DNA from: Cytophagales bacterium Alg240-R148
GTDB lineage: Bacteria; Bacteroidota; Bacteroidia; Cytophagales; Cyclobacteriaceae
NCBI GenBank assembly: GCA_900537185.1
Contig: LS999828.1
Span: forward strand, 560,706 to 624,705
Direction: 5' to 3'
Length of the DNA stretch: 64,000 nt
Below, piece by piece: positions 9,047 through 18,971 of the stretch. The notes under the pieces were generated by a model. It saw nothing but the letters and a program-made list of their open reading frames with translations. It ran no database searches and was not told the origin of the DNA. How positions within the stretch are numbered: position 1 is the stretch's first letter; the number at the start of each line of letters is the position of its first letter. The position numbers and the translations under genes were made by a program.

Positions 9047-9296
9047 AATTGAAAAGTTATATTTTCCGTAAATTATTAAAAAACAGCATCAATAGTAAGG
9101 TATTATTTATTTTTTATCTATATAAAAACGGACAAACTAAGTCTCTTATTTTTTATCCTCATTTTATAAATCGAAATTTACATTTCCACCAATTTATATA
9201 CCACAGGAAGGATTGATAGCTAATAAATACTAAAATAATTTTATTTTACTAAAAATATTAGTAACATTGAGAAGAATTACTAATAACCATACAAAA

Positions 9297-10328
9297 ATGA
9301 GCGACAAAGACGAAAAATTAAAAGCACTAAAGCTGACCATAGATAAGTTAGAAAAGTCCTTCGGTAAAGGGGCTGTGATGAAGTTAAGTGATGAAAAAGT
9401 GGAAGACGTGCCCACCATACCAACCGGGTCGTTGGGGTTAGACATTGCTTTGGGTATTGGCGGAATTCCAAGAGGAAGAATCACAGAAGTGTACGGGCCA
9501 GAATCATCTGGTAAAACCACCTTAACCATGCATTGCATTGCGGAAGCACAGAAACAAGGGGGCTTGGCGGCTTTTATTGATGCAGAACACGCTTTCGATA
9601 AAATATATGCTGAAAAACTGGGTATTGACACCGAAAACTTGTTAATCTCACAACCCGATAATGGGGAGCAGGCATTGGAAATAGCCGAACATTTGATCCG
9701 TTCTGGTGCAATAGATATCATTGTGATTGATTCAGTAGCAGCGTTGGTTCCGAAAGCGGAACTTGAAGGAGAAATGGGGGAAAGTAAAATGGGACTCCAA
9801 GCACGTTTGATGTCCCAAGCTTTAAGAAAATTAACCGGTACCATCAGTAAAACCAAGTGTTCCTGTATTTTCATCAACCAATTAAGAGAAAAAATAGGTG
9901 TAATGTTCGGGAATCCTGAAACCACTACAGGTGGGAACGCTTTGAAATTTTATTCTTCCGTACGGTTGGATATTAGAAGGATTGGCCAAATAAAAGAAAG
10001 TGCCAATGAAATCATGGGCAATAGAACAAGAGTTAAAGTAGTTAAAAACAAAGTAGCGCCACCTTTCAAAGTTGTTGAATTTGATATTATGTATGGCCAA
10101 GGGATATCCAAATCTGGTGAAATTATTGATTTGGGTGTCGAAATGGATATCGTAAATAAGGCTGGGTCTTGGTTTTCGTACAATGGAAACAAATTAGGCC
10201 AAGGAAGGGATGCTGTTAAAAAACTAATTGAAGACAATCCTGAATTACTAGAAGAACTAGAGCTTAAAATTAAAGCAAAAATCAACGGGGAGGATGTAGA
10301 AGAAACCCCTGCAGTTGAGCAAAAATAA
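9297..10328 (+). CDS. recA: RecA recombinase
   Basis: This 343-aa protein is a clear RecA, the ATP-dependent strand-exchange protein of homologous recombination and activator of LexA-type cleavage. The Walker A box is GPESSGKTT, Walker B lies at [15 protein letters not shown], the L1/L2 DNA-binding loops follow ([29 protein letters not shown]), and [18 protein letters not shown] is intact. The start MSDKDEKLK is chosen over an upstream in-frame ATG at 9267, because canonical RecA sequences begin with such a charged segment and the extra ten residues look untranslated. It is monocistronic with its own terminator. Confidence 0.97.
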   Translation: MSDKDEKLKALKLTIDKLEKSFGKGAVMKLSDEKVEDVPTIPTGSLGLDIALGIGGIPRGRITEVYGPESSGKTTLTMHCIAEAQKQGGLAAFIDAEHAFDKIYAEKLGIDTENLLISQPDNGEQALEIAEHLIRSGAIDIIVIDSVAALVPKAELEGEMGESKMGLQARLMSQALRKLTGTISKTKCSCIFINQLREKIGVMFGNPETTTGGNALKFYSSVRLDIRRIGQIKESANEIMGNRTRVKVVKNKVAPPFKVVEFDIMYGQGISKSGEIIDLGVEMDIVNKAGSWFSYNGNKLGQGRDAVKKLIEDNPELLEELELKIKAKINGEDVEETPAVEQK

Positions 10329-10345
10329 ATTCGATTCATTATATA

Positions 10346-10379
10346 AAAGGCGAACGCCATAGGTGTTTGCCTTTTTTTA
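10346..10379 (+). terminator. recA terminator
   Basis: An 8-bp stem (AGGCGAAC at 10348-10355 with GTTTGCCT at 10365-10372, one G-U pair) and a 9-nt loop are followed by a seven-T tract. It is placed 18 nt after the recA stop codon. Confidence 0.8.
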
Positions 10380-10421
10380 TGCAACATACTTTTATTGCAT
10401 CGGTTCTTGAACTATTGCTTC

Positions 10422-10598
10422 CTACAGCCATATGGTCCAACCCACTCGAAAAGCAAACCCTAGCACCCTAATACCCTTTCTCCCAGCAACTTTAGTTCGA
10501 TAATAGACGGTTTTTACATGAAAATTGTATATTTTAATCTCTTTAATCAGTAAAACTTGTTCCTTTTCAATTTCCACAATGTATTGCTGACCATTCAC
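10422..10598 (-). CDS. Possible 58-aa basic small protein or relic
   Basis: In the 340-nt gap between recA and the chemotaxis cluster, the minus strand carries a 58-codon frame with a GTG start. Its first half, roughly MNGQQYIVEIEKEQ followed by KIYNFHVKTVYY, looks protein-like, with alternating hydrophobic and charged residues as in a beta-hairpin. The second half is strongly basic. No family is recognised, a stop precedes it directly, and no ATG is available. It could be a true small gene, the end of a decayed gene, or chance. The rest of the gap shows nothing beyond the recA terminator. Confidence 0.22.
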   Translation of the reverse strand: MNGQQYIVEIEKEQVLLIKEIKIYNFHVKTVYYRTKVAGRKGIRVLGFAFRVGWTIWL

Positions 10599-10668
10599 GT
10601 TTTAATTTAAATAAACAGGTACGCTTTTCACTGCTACCACTCCATGCGCTCAAGTGCCTACCATATAA

Positions 10669-11748
10669 ATGATAGAAATATTAATAGTAAATAATTCTCA
10701 CGACCTTATTAACTTCTTCCACAACACCTTAAAAAAAGAAGATGGTTTTACTATTGCTGGCACCAACAGAAGCAACTTTTTCTCCAAAGAAACCCAGGCT
10801 GGCCCCTTACCGGACTTTGTTATAATTGATTCTGATTCTATTTCCATACATTCTGAAACAAAATTAAAAAACCTCTTAGAACACCCCTCTCAATCCATCT
10901 TAATGGTTTCGCGGCAAAACCAACACAACAATAAAGTTCAACTTCAAATAATTCAGAAAAAAACATTAAAAGGATTCCAAAGTCCCGCTGTTTATTCCTT
11001 CGAAAAAGCCACTAAATCAAAATTTATATTATCTGAAATTTTAAGAGCAGCATACACCATTCGAAAAGCCTCTGCTGTGCTGTCTACCACCACCCATTTG
11101 CCCAACAAGGAATTATCTATAAAGGAATCAAAAAAGTGTAAACCCATAATTCGAACCCGCCCTTCGGGTAAAAAAAAATTAATACTCCTAGGTGCATCTG
11201 CTGGTGGTACCAAAGCCTTGCTTCAAGTTCTAAAAACATTGCCCGCCACTATGCCGCCCATTTTGATAGTACAGCACATGCCAAAAGCATTTACTTTTCA
11301 GTTCGCTCAACGGCTTAATAGTTTGTGTGCTTTACAAGTAGAAGAAGCACGCAACAACACAACCATCCAACCTGGACATGTATACATAGCACCAGGCGGT
11401 ATGCATATGAAGGTAAAACAAGTTCAATCACACTTGCTCATAAAAACAGATACTGAGCCTGCAATTAACGGCCACCGCCCCTCAGTAGATGCCTTGTTTT
11501 TTTCAATTAACAAAACATTAGCGGTTCATACCACCGCCGTGGTACTTACTGGTATGGGTTCCGATGGTGCCAAAGGTATGTTGCAACTGTTCAATAACAA
11601 GGCTTTTACTATTGCCCAAGACGAAAGCAGCTCTGCAGTATTTGGCATGCCCAAACAAGCCATATCGCTCGGCGCTGTACATAAAATATTGCCACTCAAC
11701 GAAATTGCCCAAACCCTATACAATGTTACCATATTGGACCAGAATTAA
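10669..11748 (+). CDS. cheB: CheB-like protein-glutamate methylesterase with degenerate receiver
   Basis: This 359-aa protein has an N-terminal receiver-like domain (~1-125) and a C-terminal CheB methylesterase domain (~168-355). The catalytic triad is present: Ser177 in GASAGG, His203 in VQHMP, Asp299 in GMGSDGA. The receiver is degraded: the acidic pair after the first strand is VNNS instead of VDDS, and the conserved Lys-Pro is missing. Phosphorylation control by CheA is therefore probably lost or altered. CheB removes methyl groups from, or deamidates, receptor glutamates. It precedes the receptor gene by 174 nt, and a canonical CheB lies at the cluster's other end. Confidence 0.85.
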   Translation: MIEILIVNNSHDLINFFHNTLKKEDGFTIAGTNRSNFFSKETQAGPLPDFVIIDSDSISIHSETKLKNLLEHPSQSILMVSRQNQHNNKVQLQIIQKKTLKGFQSPAVYSFEKATKSKFILSEILRAAYTIRKASAVLSTTTHLPNKELSIKESKKCKPIIRTRPSGKKKLILLGASAGGTKALLQVLKTLPATMPPILIVQHMPKAFTFQFAQRLNSLCALQVEEARNNTTIQPGHVYIAPGGMHMKVKQVQSHLLIKTDTEPAINGHRPSVDALFFSINKTLAVHTTAVVLTGMGSDGAKGMLQLFNNKAFTIAQDESSSAVFGMPKQAISLGAVHKILPLNEIAQTLYNVTILDQN

Positions 11749-11922
11749 AATTATTTAATAACAATTAATTAATTTTAGCTTAACAAGTATTAAATAAAAA
11801 AATGGTATGCGATTTAGCAATTTATTCTTATATTAAATCAACAATGATTCCTTCCTATAGTGAAATTACAATCAGTGTTTATTCAATATTCTGAATTAAT
11901 AAAACCATAAACCCTCAACAAT

Positions 11923-14088
11923 ATGAATTTCTTAAAGCTTGATAAAATAAGAAGTAAGCTTTTAATAGCCTTTTCTGCTGTTTTGCTGCTTTCATTTTTC
12001 ATGGCCCTCTGGGGATACTTTTCCATTCAAAAGGTAGTGTCCATTAAAAATGCCAATGACTCCTTCAAAGAAATTGGAGAAGCTGTTTTGAAAATTCGGA
12101 AACACGAAAAAGACTTTCTAAAACGCCACATTATTGACCCTACGTTCATAAGAGAGGGCACCAGCAAATACAAAGACGGTATTTTACAACAAGCAAAAAA
12201 TATTGATTCTATCATAGTAATGTTGCAGAAAGATGGGTGGGGTACCACTTTAGAAGTAGCCGACGAATTAAAAGGTCTGCAAAAAAACCTGCAAGGATAC
12301 CAAGATACATTTTTAAAAATTTCGGAAGCCTATAGAAAAAGAGGGTTCAAAGACGACGGGTTGGAAGGAGAATTGCGTGCTGCCATTCATGGAATAGAAA
12401 AAAGTGATTATAGTTACGATAAAGTTCGAATGCTTACGCTCAGGAGGCACGAAAAAGATTACTTTCTAAGAAAAGATCCCTCCTACATTAAAAAGTTCCA
12501 TGACGAAGTTGTCAATTTTAAAAGCGCCTTAGGCAACAATACCAATGCCGGCATCATTAGAACAAAATTAGATGTCTATGAAAATAAGTTCAATACAGTG
12601 GTAGCCATCGAAAAAGAAATAGGAAGGAACGAAGAAGAAGGGTTGATGAAGGAAATGAGAAGTATGGTACAGGCAATTGAACCTTCAATCAACACCATTG
12701 AAGTAAAATTAAATAGCTACAGCGGTGCTACAGTTAGCAGCACGATAATTACTTTTTTGTCTGTATTTGGAATAGAGTTGGTGCTCGGTTTGTGGCTGGC
12801 CATTGCTTTTTCAAACCGAATGACCAAACAAGTATTGGAAATCAAGGATGCTTCACACAGTCTTTCATTGGGTATTATTCCTGAAAAATTAAATATCGAC
12901 ACCAAAGATGAGTTAGGAAAAACAAAAGACAGCGTGAACGACGTTATCGACAGCCTGAATGCCAGCGTAGAGGTGGCCAACCAAGTATCAGGTGGTAAAA
13001 TTTACAGCGCAGGAATTGCTGCTAAAGAAACTTTAAAAGACGGGAATTTGGATGTGGCACTAAAAAATATGATTGCCAAACTCAATGACATCGTTAGCAA
13101 TATTACCAAAGGAGCAGATGAAATATCCTTTGGTTCTTATGAAATAAGTAAAAGCTCCCAAATGGTGGCAGAAGGGGCAACAGAACAGGCCAGTTCTTTG
13201 GAACAAATTTCTTCTTCGGTAGAACAGATGGTAAGCAACATCAACCAAAATGCCGACAATGCCACCAAAGCGGAGCAAATGACCAAAGAAGCAGCAGAAA
13301 AAATGGGTACGGTAAAAAATGCTACTACTGCAACTTTTGATGCCATTCGAGAGATCACCGAAAAAATAGAAATCATCAATGAAATAGCCGATAAAACTAA
13401 TTTACTTGCCATTAATGCAGCAGTAGAAGCGGCGCGTGCAGGGGAACATGGCAAAGGGTTTGCCGTGGTGGCAAATGAAGTTCGAAAACTAGCAGAAAGG
13501 AGTCAAAACTCGGCCATTGAAATCATTGAATTGTCAAAAGCGTGTATCAACGAGGCCGAAAATTCTAGCAACCTTTTGGATGAGTTGTCGCCCGAAGTGC
13601 TGACTTCTTTTAATTTAGTAAGAGAAATCAACACGTCATCGGCCGAGCAACGTTCTGGTGCAGAACAAATCAACGCAGCCCTAGCACAATTGAACCAAGT
13701 TACCCAACAAAACGCATCCTCATCAGAAGAATTGGCATCAGGAGCCGTAAATTTCAACAACCAGTCTTCTCAATTAAAAACTGTTGTATCCTTTTTCAAA
13801 TTGGATAAGAAAGATGAAATCCTGCACCAAAAAGATTTGATAAAAAATAAAATTGAACAATTGCAATCCATTTTAGAAGGAACAGAAAATGAAACAGAAA
13901 AAGAGGAGGCCCACAGCCTACCTACAATGCCAATAAGTGAAGAAGAGTTTGCAAGCCCTGTTCCTCCTATTAGCCATTCTTCAGACCCCTCTGGCCCTTC
14001 TATCAAACTCGATGACTTTGACATAGAAGAAGATCTAGATGTAGAAGACATCAACTTGAACGACGACTCCGATAAGAGCGATTCATAA
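11923..14088 (+). CDS. Methyl-accepting chemotaxis protein
   Basis: This 721-aa transmembrane receptor has a span at residues ~13-33, a helical periplasmic sensor domain (~34-270), a second span (~270-297) and HAMP-like linkers. A long signalling helical hairpin follows. Its tip is the highly conserved [20 protein letters not shown], then [21 protein letters not shown] (~485-530), the site that binds CheA and CheW. The C-terminal ~70 residues are strongly acidic and Ser/Asp-rich, without a recognisable CheR/CheB tether pentapeptide. It is the only receptor in the cluster. Its ligand is unknown; the sensor is rich in Lys/Glu helices, like four-helix-bundle sensors. Confidence 0.93.
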   Translation: MNFLKLDKIRSKLLIAFSAVLLLSFFMALWGYFSIQKVVSIKNANDSFKEIGEAVLKIRKHEKDFLKRHIIDPTFIREGTSKYKDGILQQAKNIDSIIVMLQKDGWGTTLEVADELKGLQKNLQGYQDTFLKISEAYRKRGFKDDGLEGELRAAIHGIEKSDYSYDKVRMLTLRRHEKDYFLRKDPSYIKKFHDEVVNFKSALGNNTNAGIIRTKLDVYENKFNTVVAIEKEIGRNEEEGLMKEMRSMVQAIEPSINTIEVKLNSYSGATVSSTIITFLSVFGIELVLGLWLAIAFSNRMTKQVLEIKDASHSLSLGIIPEKLNIDTKDELGKTKDSVNDVIDSLNASVEVANQVSGGKIYSAGIAAKETLKDGNLDVALKNMIAKLNDIVSNITKGADEISFGSYEISKSSQMVAEGATEQASSLEQISSSVEQMVSNINQNADNATKAEQMTKEAAEKMGTVKNATTATFDAIREITEKIEIINEIADKTNLLAINAAVEAARAGEHGKGFAVVANEVRKLAERSQNSAIEIIELSKACINEAENSSNLLDELSPEVLTSFNLVREINTSSAEQRSGAEQINAALAQLNQVTQQNASSSEELASGAVNFNNQSSQLKTVVSFFKLDKKDEILHQKDLIKNKIEQLQSILEGTENETEKEEAHSLPTMPISEEEFASPVPPISHSSDPSGPSIKLDDFDIEEDLDVEDINLNDDSDKSDS

Positions 14089-14102
14089 AAACAATACTAC
14101 AG

Positions 14103-14558
14103 ATGAACAATCAAAAACCTTGTCTATTATTTTCTTTGTGCAACGAGCTATTTGGAATAGATGTAGTCCACGTTATTCGAGTTATTAATTTAGAACAGCT
14201 TATGGTAATTCCTCAATCTCCAGATTTTATCTCGGGGGCTATAAATTTAGAAGGCAATGTTTTGCCTGTTGTAGACCTGGCTAAAAAAATCGAACTCGGA
14301 TCAACAGAAATAAAAAAACAAACGAAAGTAATTATTATAGAAATAGAGCACAACCAAGAAACAATGACCGTAGGCATGTTAATCGACGAAGTCTTGGACG
14401 TCGTCAATTTTACTGCTTCCCAATTGCAAGCCTCTCCTGTGGAAAACATGGGCTTCAACTCTACAACCTTAGAAGGGATGTTTCAACACAAAAATGATTT
14501 TTATTTAATACTGGATGCCAACAAAGTTTTTGAAAAAGAACTGGCCACTTTGGTATAA
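14103..14558 (+). CDS. cheW: CheW chemotaxis coupling protein
   Basis: The 151-aa product is a stand-alone CheW domain. LCNELFGIDVVHVIRVI matches the first strand-loop region, FISGAINLEGNVLPVVDLAKK the conserved GxINLRGxVxPVxDL core, and VGMLIDEVLDVV the third signature. CheW links receptor tips to CheA in the cytoplasmic signalling array. It follows the receptor gene by 14 nt and is followed 19 nt later by the CheY start. Confidence 0.93.
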   Translation: MNNQKPCLLFSLCNELFGIDVVHVIRVINLEQLMVIPQSPDFISGAINLEGNVLPVVDLAKKIELGSTEIKKQTKVIIIEIEHNQETMTVGMLIDEVLDVVNFTASQLQASPVENMGFNSTTLEGMFQHKNDFYLILDANKVFEKELATLV

Positions 14559-14577
14559 CCAACAACAACAATCCAAC

Positions 14578-14943
14578 ATGAGCAAAAACATAGTTATCGC
14601 AGAAGATTTTGGTGTAAGCCGAAAAATAATTGTAAGTACATTGGCCAAAGAAGGCTACTCCGTTTTAGAAGCTGAAGATGGGCTCCAGGCCTCCAACTTT
14701 TTTGACGGTCGCAGTATTGATTTACTCATTACTGATTTTAACATGCCCAATATGAATGGTGCTGAGCTCATTCAAAAAGTAAGGCAAAACAGCCACTACG
14801 AGTACATGCCCATCCTCCTACTCACAACTGAAGTAAGAGAAGAAAAATTAAAACAAGCAATGGATGCTAATATTACTGCTTGGATCAAAAAACCATTTCA
14901 AACGGAAGCTTTTTTAAAAATTGTAAAAAAAGCACTTCGATAA
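14578..14943 (+). CDS. cheY: CheY-like single-domain response regulator
   Basis: This 121-aa receiver has acidic residues Glu9 and Asp10, phospho-acceptor Asp53 in LLITDFNMPNMNG, conserved Thr in LLLTTE and the Lys105-Pro pair (IKKPF). No output domain is present, so it should act by direct binding as CheY does at a motor, or as a phosphate sink. The start at 14578 (MSKNIVIAED) is preferred to an in-frame extension inside cheW, because the receiver's first strand begins immediately after it. It ends 1 nt before cheA. Confidence 0.92.
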   Translation: MSKNIVIAEDFGVSRKIIVSTLAKEGYSVLEAEDGLQASNFFDGRSIDLLITDFNMPNMNGAELIQKVRQNSHYEYMPILLLTTEVREEKLKQAMDANITAWIKKPFQTEAFLKIVKKALR

Positions 14944-14944
14944 C

Positions 14945-16972
14945 ATGGATTTTCACCAGGAATATATTGTAGAAGTAAAACAAATTCTGAAATCTTTAGA
15001 GTCCTCCCTTTTGGAACTTGAAAAAAAAGCACATGATCCAGAAGAAATTAACAATGTATACCGGTATTTGCATACTATAAAGGGAAGTGCAGGCATGTTC
15101 GGGTTTGAAACCATTGAACAACTGACCCACGAATTGGAACATGTTTTTTCAGACATCCGAGATGGAGACAGACAAGTAGATCACCATATTATTGATTTAA
15201 CCCTGCATGCTGTTGATGTGCTTTCGGACCTCATTGAGGGCAAAGATGCCAAAGACGAAGTTCAAAAATTACTCGAAACTTTAGGAAGTGCTACCGAAGA
15301 ACCTAACAGTACACCAGATGCTCAAACCATGTCTGAAAGCATTGAAAAAGTGTTTATTGTAGTTTTTAGACCGGAACCCGAAATATTCAAAAGAGGTATC
15401 AATATAGAAGCGATATTGGACGATATAAAGGAGTTGGGGACAACAAAAATGTATGTGCACAATGAAACCACTCCTTATAAAAAACAAATAAGTGACAAAA
15501 AGTTAGAGTCTTTTTTTGAAATCATCGTACAGACAGAAGAAGACTTAGAAGAGGTTCAAGACGTTTTTATGTTTTTAAAACCTTCCGAATACATCGTATT
15601 GGAGGTTTTAGACCTTGCCGTTCTGGATTCCAAAGAATATACAGATGCAATTGCTCTAAACGAAAAAGAAAAAACAGATAGAACAGATTACCTAACACCA
15701 CTCCTTCCAGAACCAAAAAAAGAAATGGCTCCTTCAACAAAGAAAGTTGAAATTTCGAGCATCCAAGACCTAAATATCGACGCAGAAAAAATTGAAGAAA
15801 AAGAAACAGACACCAACAAAATCACCAACAAGTCCAAAAAAAGCAACCACATCAATGTTTCGACTCAAAAACTGGATCAACTCATCAACATTGTAAGCGA
15901 ATTGGTAATTTTCCGTTCAGAAATTCAACACATTACAAGTTCAATTCAAAACCCAGCACTTCATGAGGCAATGGAAAAATTGGACCAACTCACTTTAAGG
16001 TTGCGCGACTCAGCCTTTCATATCCGGCTAGTTCCATTGAATATTATTACAGTTAAAATGCAACGTTTGATCAGAAGCGTTTCTAGAGATTTGGGAAAGG
16101 AGATCAACTTTATAACAGAAGGGATGGATACCGAGTTGGATAGAAGCATGATTGCTTCTTTGGAGGCACCCATTATGCACATGATCCGAAATGCCATTGA
16201 CCATGGCATTGAAACGCCTGACGAACGAAAACAACTCAATAAACCTGAAAAAGGACTATTAAAGTTTTATTCATACAACAGTGGTGACCATGTTTTTATT
16301 CAAATTCAGGATGATGGAAAAGGTATTGATTTCGACAAAGTAAGAGCAAAAGGTATAGAACGAGGGTTAATCGATGATAAAACTAGTTATTCTGAAAAAG
16401 AATTGATTAACTTAATGATGAGCCCTGGCTTTTCCACTGCCTCCGAAGTTACAACAGTGAGTGGACGCGGCGTAGGAATGGATGTTGTAAAAAGGGACAT
16501 CAATGCTCTAAGAGGAGAAGTAGAAGTAAGTACTGAAAAAGGGCTAGGCTCCATTTTCACATTGAGGCTTCCACTAACCTTGACCATACTCGACACTTTA
16601 GTGGTTCAGGTGAAAGACAACAAATACCTATTGCCTATTAATGAAATAGAGTACTGTTATACAACTCCTTACAACACCTTATTTAACAAAAAGAGCAGAC
16701 AATTAAACCACGAAGGGAAATTAATTTCTTTGGTTTCTTTACGCGAGTATTTTGAAGTGCATGAAAAGGCACCTGAAAACGGTACTGTTATTATAATTAA
16801 CAAAAATGATACTGCCATTGCGCTGGTTGTAGACAAAATTATTGGAAAACTGCAAACAGTGTACCGCCCGCTCAATGAAATGCTGCAATCTGTGCATTGT
16901 TTCTCGGGCGCCTCTATACTTGGAGATGGAAGTATTGCCCTGATTATCAATGCTTTGAAACTAAACAAGTAA
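14945..16972 (+). CDS. cheA: CheA chemotaxis histidine kinase
   Basis: This 675-aa multidomain kinase begins with an Hpt domain whose phospho-accepting His43 lies in YLHTIKGSAGMFG. A middle region of ~270 residues, probably including a P2-like response-regulator docking fold, follows, then the dimerisation helices (NVSTQKLDQLINIVSELVI). The ATPase domain has N-box NAIDHGIETPDER, G1 DDGKGIDF and G2 GRGVGMDVVK, and a CheW-like regulatory domain ends the protein. CheA phosphorylates CheY and CheB in response to receptor state. It is flanked by cheY and the receiver-kinase gene, each within 2 nt. Confidence 0.95.
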   Translation: MDFHQEYIVEVKQILKSLESSLLELEKKAHDPEEINNVYRYLHTIKGSAGMFGFETIEQLTHELEHVFSDIRDGDRQVDHHIIDLTLHAVDVLSDLIEGKDAKDEVQKLLETLGSATEEPNSTPDAQTMSESIEKVFIVVFRPEPEIFKRGINIEAILDDIKELGTTKMYVHNETTPYKKQISDKKLESFFEIIVQTEEDLEEVQDVFMFLKPSEYIVLEVLDLAVLDSKEYTDAIALNEKEKTDRTDYLTPLLPEPKKEMAPSTKKVEISSIQDLNIDAEKIEEKETDTNKITNKSKKSNHINVSTQKLDQLINIVSELVIFRSEIQHITSSIQNPALHEAMEKLDQLTLRLRDSAFHIRLVPLNIITVKMQRLIRSVSRDLGKEINFITEGMDTELDRSMIASLEAPIMHMIRNAIDHGIETPDERKQLNKPEKGLLKFYSYNSGDHVFIQIQDDGKGIDFDKVRAKGIERGLIDDKTSYSEKELINLMMSPGFSTASEVTTVSGRGVGMDVVKRDINALRGEVEVSTEKGLGSIFTLRLPLTLTILDTLVVQVKDNKYLLPINEIEYCYTTPYNTLFNKKSRQLNHEGKLISLVSLREYFEVHEKAPENGTVIIINKNDTAIALVVDKIIGKLQTVYRPLNEMLQSVHCFSGASILGDGSIALIINALKLNK

Positions 16973-16973
16973 A

Positions 16974-18077
16974 ATGAAACATCAAATTCTGGTAATAGAT
17001 GATATGCGAAGCATTTTTTTGGCAATAAGCCAAATCTTGACCCAGAAATCATGTGTAGTAGAATATGCAGAAAATGGAAATGAGGGCATCAAAAAGGCCA
17101 AGTCCAAACAATATGATCTAGTATTATTGGACATACATATGCCTGGCATGTTGGGCTTAGAAGTATGTAGAAAACTAAAAAAAGAAAAAAATTACAAAAA
17201 TGTTCCAATATTATTCTTGACCTCTGACACCCACAACCTCCAGGAAGCCATTGCGGCTGGAGGAGCGGATTATGTCTTAAAACCATTTAAAGAAATTGAA
17301 ATTTTGGCAAGGGTTTTCACCCAGATTAAAAGAAGTAAATCAAAAATTAAATTGGTAAAAGAAAAGAACCGCTTGGCTTCAGACATCAACACAAAAGAAA
17401 AGAACTTAAATGAACTCAATAAAGATTTGGATGATTATTTTTATCAAACTTCCCATCGGTTAAGAGCCCCGTTAAATACCATTAAAGGCCTCGTTAACTT
17501 ATTAAAAATTGACCATCCGGAAACAAAAAAAATTAAATACATAGACCTTATAGACAAATGGACTGACAAACTAATGTCCAGCAATGAGCAAATTACTACC
17601 ATTAGCAACATGCGCGATTACACGCCCAATCTAGAAAATTACAGTTTGATTGGGTTGATAACACAAGTTGTACAAAGCATAAATTATAAAGATGTCGAAT
17701 TTGCTGTTGATGTTCCCAAAAATATCAGCTTACATACAGATGCTTTAATTTTTAAAACCGGTTTAGAGCCCATTTTAAAAAACGCCGCCTTTTATAGCAT
17801 TAAAAATGGCACCCAACAGCCTCCCTCTATTCATTACATTAATGAAAACGGAGCCTACTTCTTAATCATTCAAGACCACGGAGGTGGTATCAAACCCGAA
17901 ATTTTGCCTCATGTTATGGGCTTGTTTTATGTAGGAGATACTAAGTCTGAGGGCAATGGGTTGGGTCTGTTCATTGCACAATTTGCATTCAGTCTGCTTG
18001 GCATCAATGTAAGGATAGAATCGGAGTGGAAAAAACAAACCCGTGTTAAACTAAACCTCAGCAACATTGTTACTTAA
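16974..18077 (+). CDS. Receiver-histidine kinase hybrid
   Basis: This 367-aa cytosolic protein has an N-terminal receiver (Asp53 in LVLLDIHMPGM, Lys103-Pro in VLKPF), a coiled-coil linker (~118-155), and an H-box with candidate phospho-His161 in YQTSHRLRAPLNTI. The HATPase domain has PILKNAAFYS (N-box), DHGGGI and GNGLGLFIAQ. Receiver-first kinases of this type are usually phospho-regulated and output to another receiver. Its position between cheA and cheR, with only 1 nt after cheA, suggests a branch feeding from or into the chemotaxis phosphorelay. The start of cheR lies 10 nt downstream. Confidence 0.85.
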   Translation: MKHQILVIDDMRSIFLAISQILTQKSCVVEYAENGNEGIKKAKSKQYDLVLLDIHMPGMLGLEVCRKLKKEKNYKNVPILFLTSDTHNLQEAIAAGGADYVLKPFKEIEILARVFTQIKRSKSKIKLVKEKNRLASDINTKEKNLNELNKDLDDYFYQTSHRLRAPLNTIKGLVNLLKIDHPETKKIKYIDLIDKWTDKLMSSNEQITTISNMRDYTPNLENYSLIGLITQVVQSINYKDVEFAVDVPKNISLHTDALIFKTGLEPILKNAAFYSIKNGTQQPPSIHYINENGAYFLIIQDHGGGIKPEILPHVMGLFYVGDTKSEGNGLGLFIAQFAFSLLGINVRIESEWKKQTRVKLNLSNIVT

Positions 18078-18087
18078 AAAGGCACCA

Positions 18088-18966
18088 ATGAAAGATCCAT
18101 TAAATGAATCTAACCTATATGTATCCGGTTCTATGAAAGATGTAAAAATATCAGATGCTGATTTTGAATTTCTTTCTAGATACTTAGCCATGAAATATGG
18201 CCTTCGAATTACCAAACAAAAAAAGATATTGCTCGAAAGCCGATTGATTAAAAGGCTTAACGTTCTCAATATTAAATCTGTCTCGGAATATCTTAAATTC
18301 GTTTTTAAATCTTCAAAAGGAAAAGAAGAATACGCCTATTTTGTGGACCAAATCACTACCCATAAAACCTTCTTTTTTAGAGAAAACTACCAATTCGATT
18401 TTTTAAAAAAACAAATCGAATTCTATTTTCACAAGGTGCAAAAGCAACGGACCGTAACGGTATGGAGCGCAGGCTGTTCTACTGGAGAAGAAGTGTATTC
18501 TCTGGCCATTGTGCTCAATGAATTAAGAGCACTCTACCCCTATTTAGATTTTAGAATATTGGGTACGGATATATCCATACCGTCGTTAAAAAAAGCCGCC
18601 ACTGGCACCTTCAATTCTATTGAACTAGAAAACCTGCCTGAAAATTTGATTAAAAAATACTTCAAACCAGTAAGCTCCATAAAAAACAATCTTTTTAGAT
18701 TTTCTAATAATGAAATTATTAACAAAATTCAATTGGGTTCACTCAATTTAAACAGCAACAGTTACCATGTTCCTTATGAATATGATTTTATATTTTGCCG
18801 CAACGTTATTATTTATTTTGACGATGCTACCCGAACCGCGGTTTTGAGGCGGTTGCTAAACAACTTAAAACACAATGGTTTTCTTATGCTGGGGCATTCA
18901 GAATCGGCCATTGGCACCAACTTAGCAATAGAAAGTGTACAACCAACCATCTATAAAAAGAAATAG
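18088..18966 (+). CDS. cheR: CheR chemotaxis receptor methyltransferase
   Basis: The 292-aa product has the CheR N-terminal helical domain and a SAM-dependent methyltransferase domain. TVWSAGCSTGEE is the SAM-binding loop, LGTDIS the acidic ribose contact, and FIFCRNVIIYFDD the signature late motif. It transfers methyl groups to receptor glutamates, opposing CheB. The ATG at 18088 is chosen over an in-frame TTG at 18067 that would overlap the kinase gene. The residues before SDADFEFLSRYLAMKYG are a short unstructured lead. cheB follows 5 nt later. Confidence 0.94.
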   Translation: MKDPLNESNLYVSGSMKDVKISDADFEFLSRYLAMKYGLRITKQKKILLESRLIKRLNVLNIKSVSEYLKFVFKSSKGKEEYAYFVDQITTHKTFFFRENYQFDFLKKQIEFYFHKVQKQRTVTVWSAGCSTGEEVYSLAIVLNELRALYPYLDFRILGTDISIPSLKKAATGTFNSIELENLPENLIKKYFKPVSSIKNNLFRFSNNEIINKIQLGSLNLNSNSYHVPYEYDFIFCRNVIIYFDDATRTAVLRRLLNNLKHNGFLMLGHSESAIGTNLAIESVQPTIYKKK

Positions 18967-18971
18967 AAAGT

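Noticed and set aside
9267-9296. Ten-residue N-terminal extension of RecA
   Set aside because: RecA proteins normally begin with the charged MSDKDEKLK-like segment; no sign the extension is translated.
11518-11732. Minus-strand frames inside the first cheB
   Set aside because: They lie wholly inside a well-supported methylesterase domain and have no recognisable protein character.
12027-14054. Several minus-strand frames inside the MCP gene
   Set aside because: Low-complexity Ser/Ile-rich shadows of the coiled-coil coding strand.
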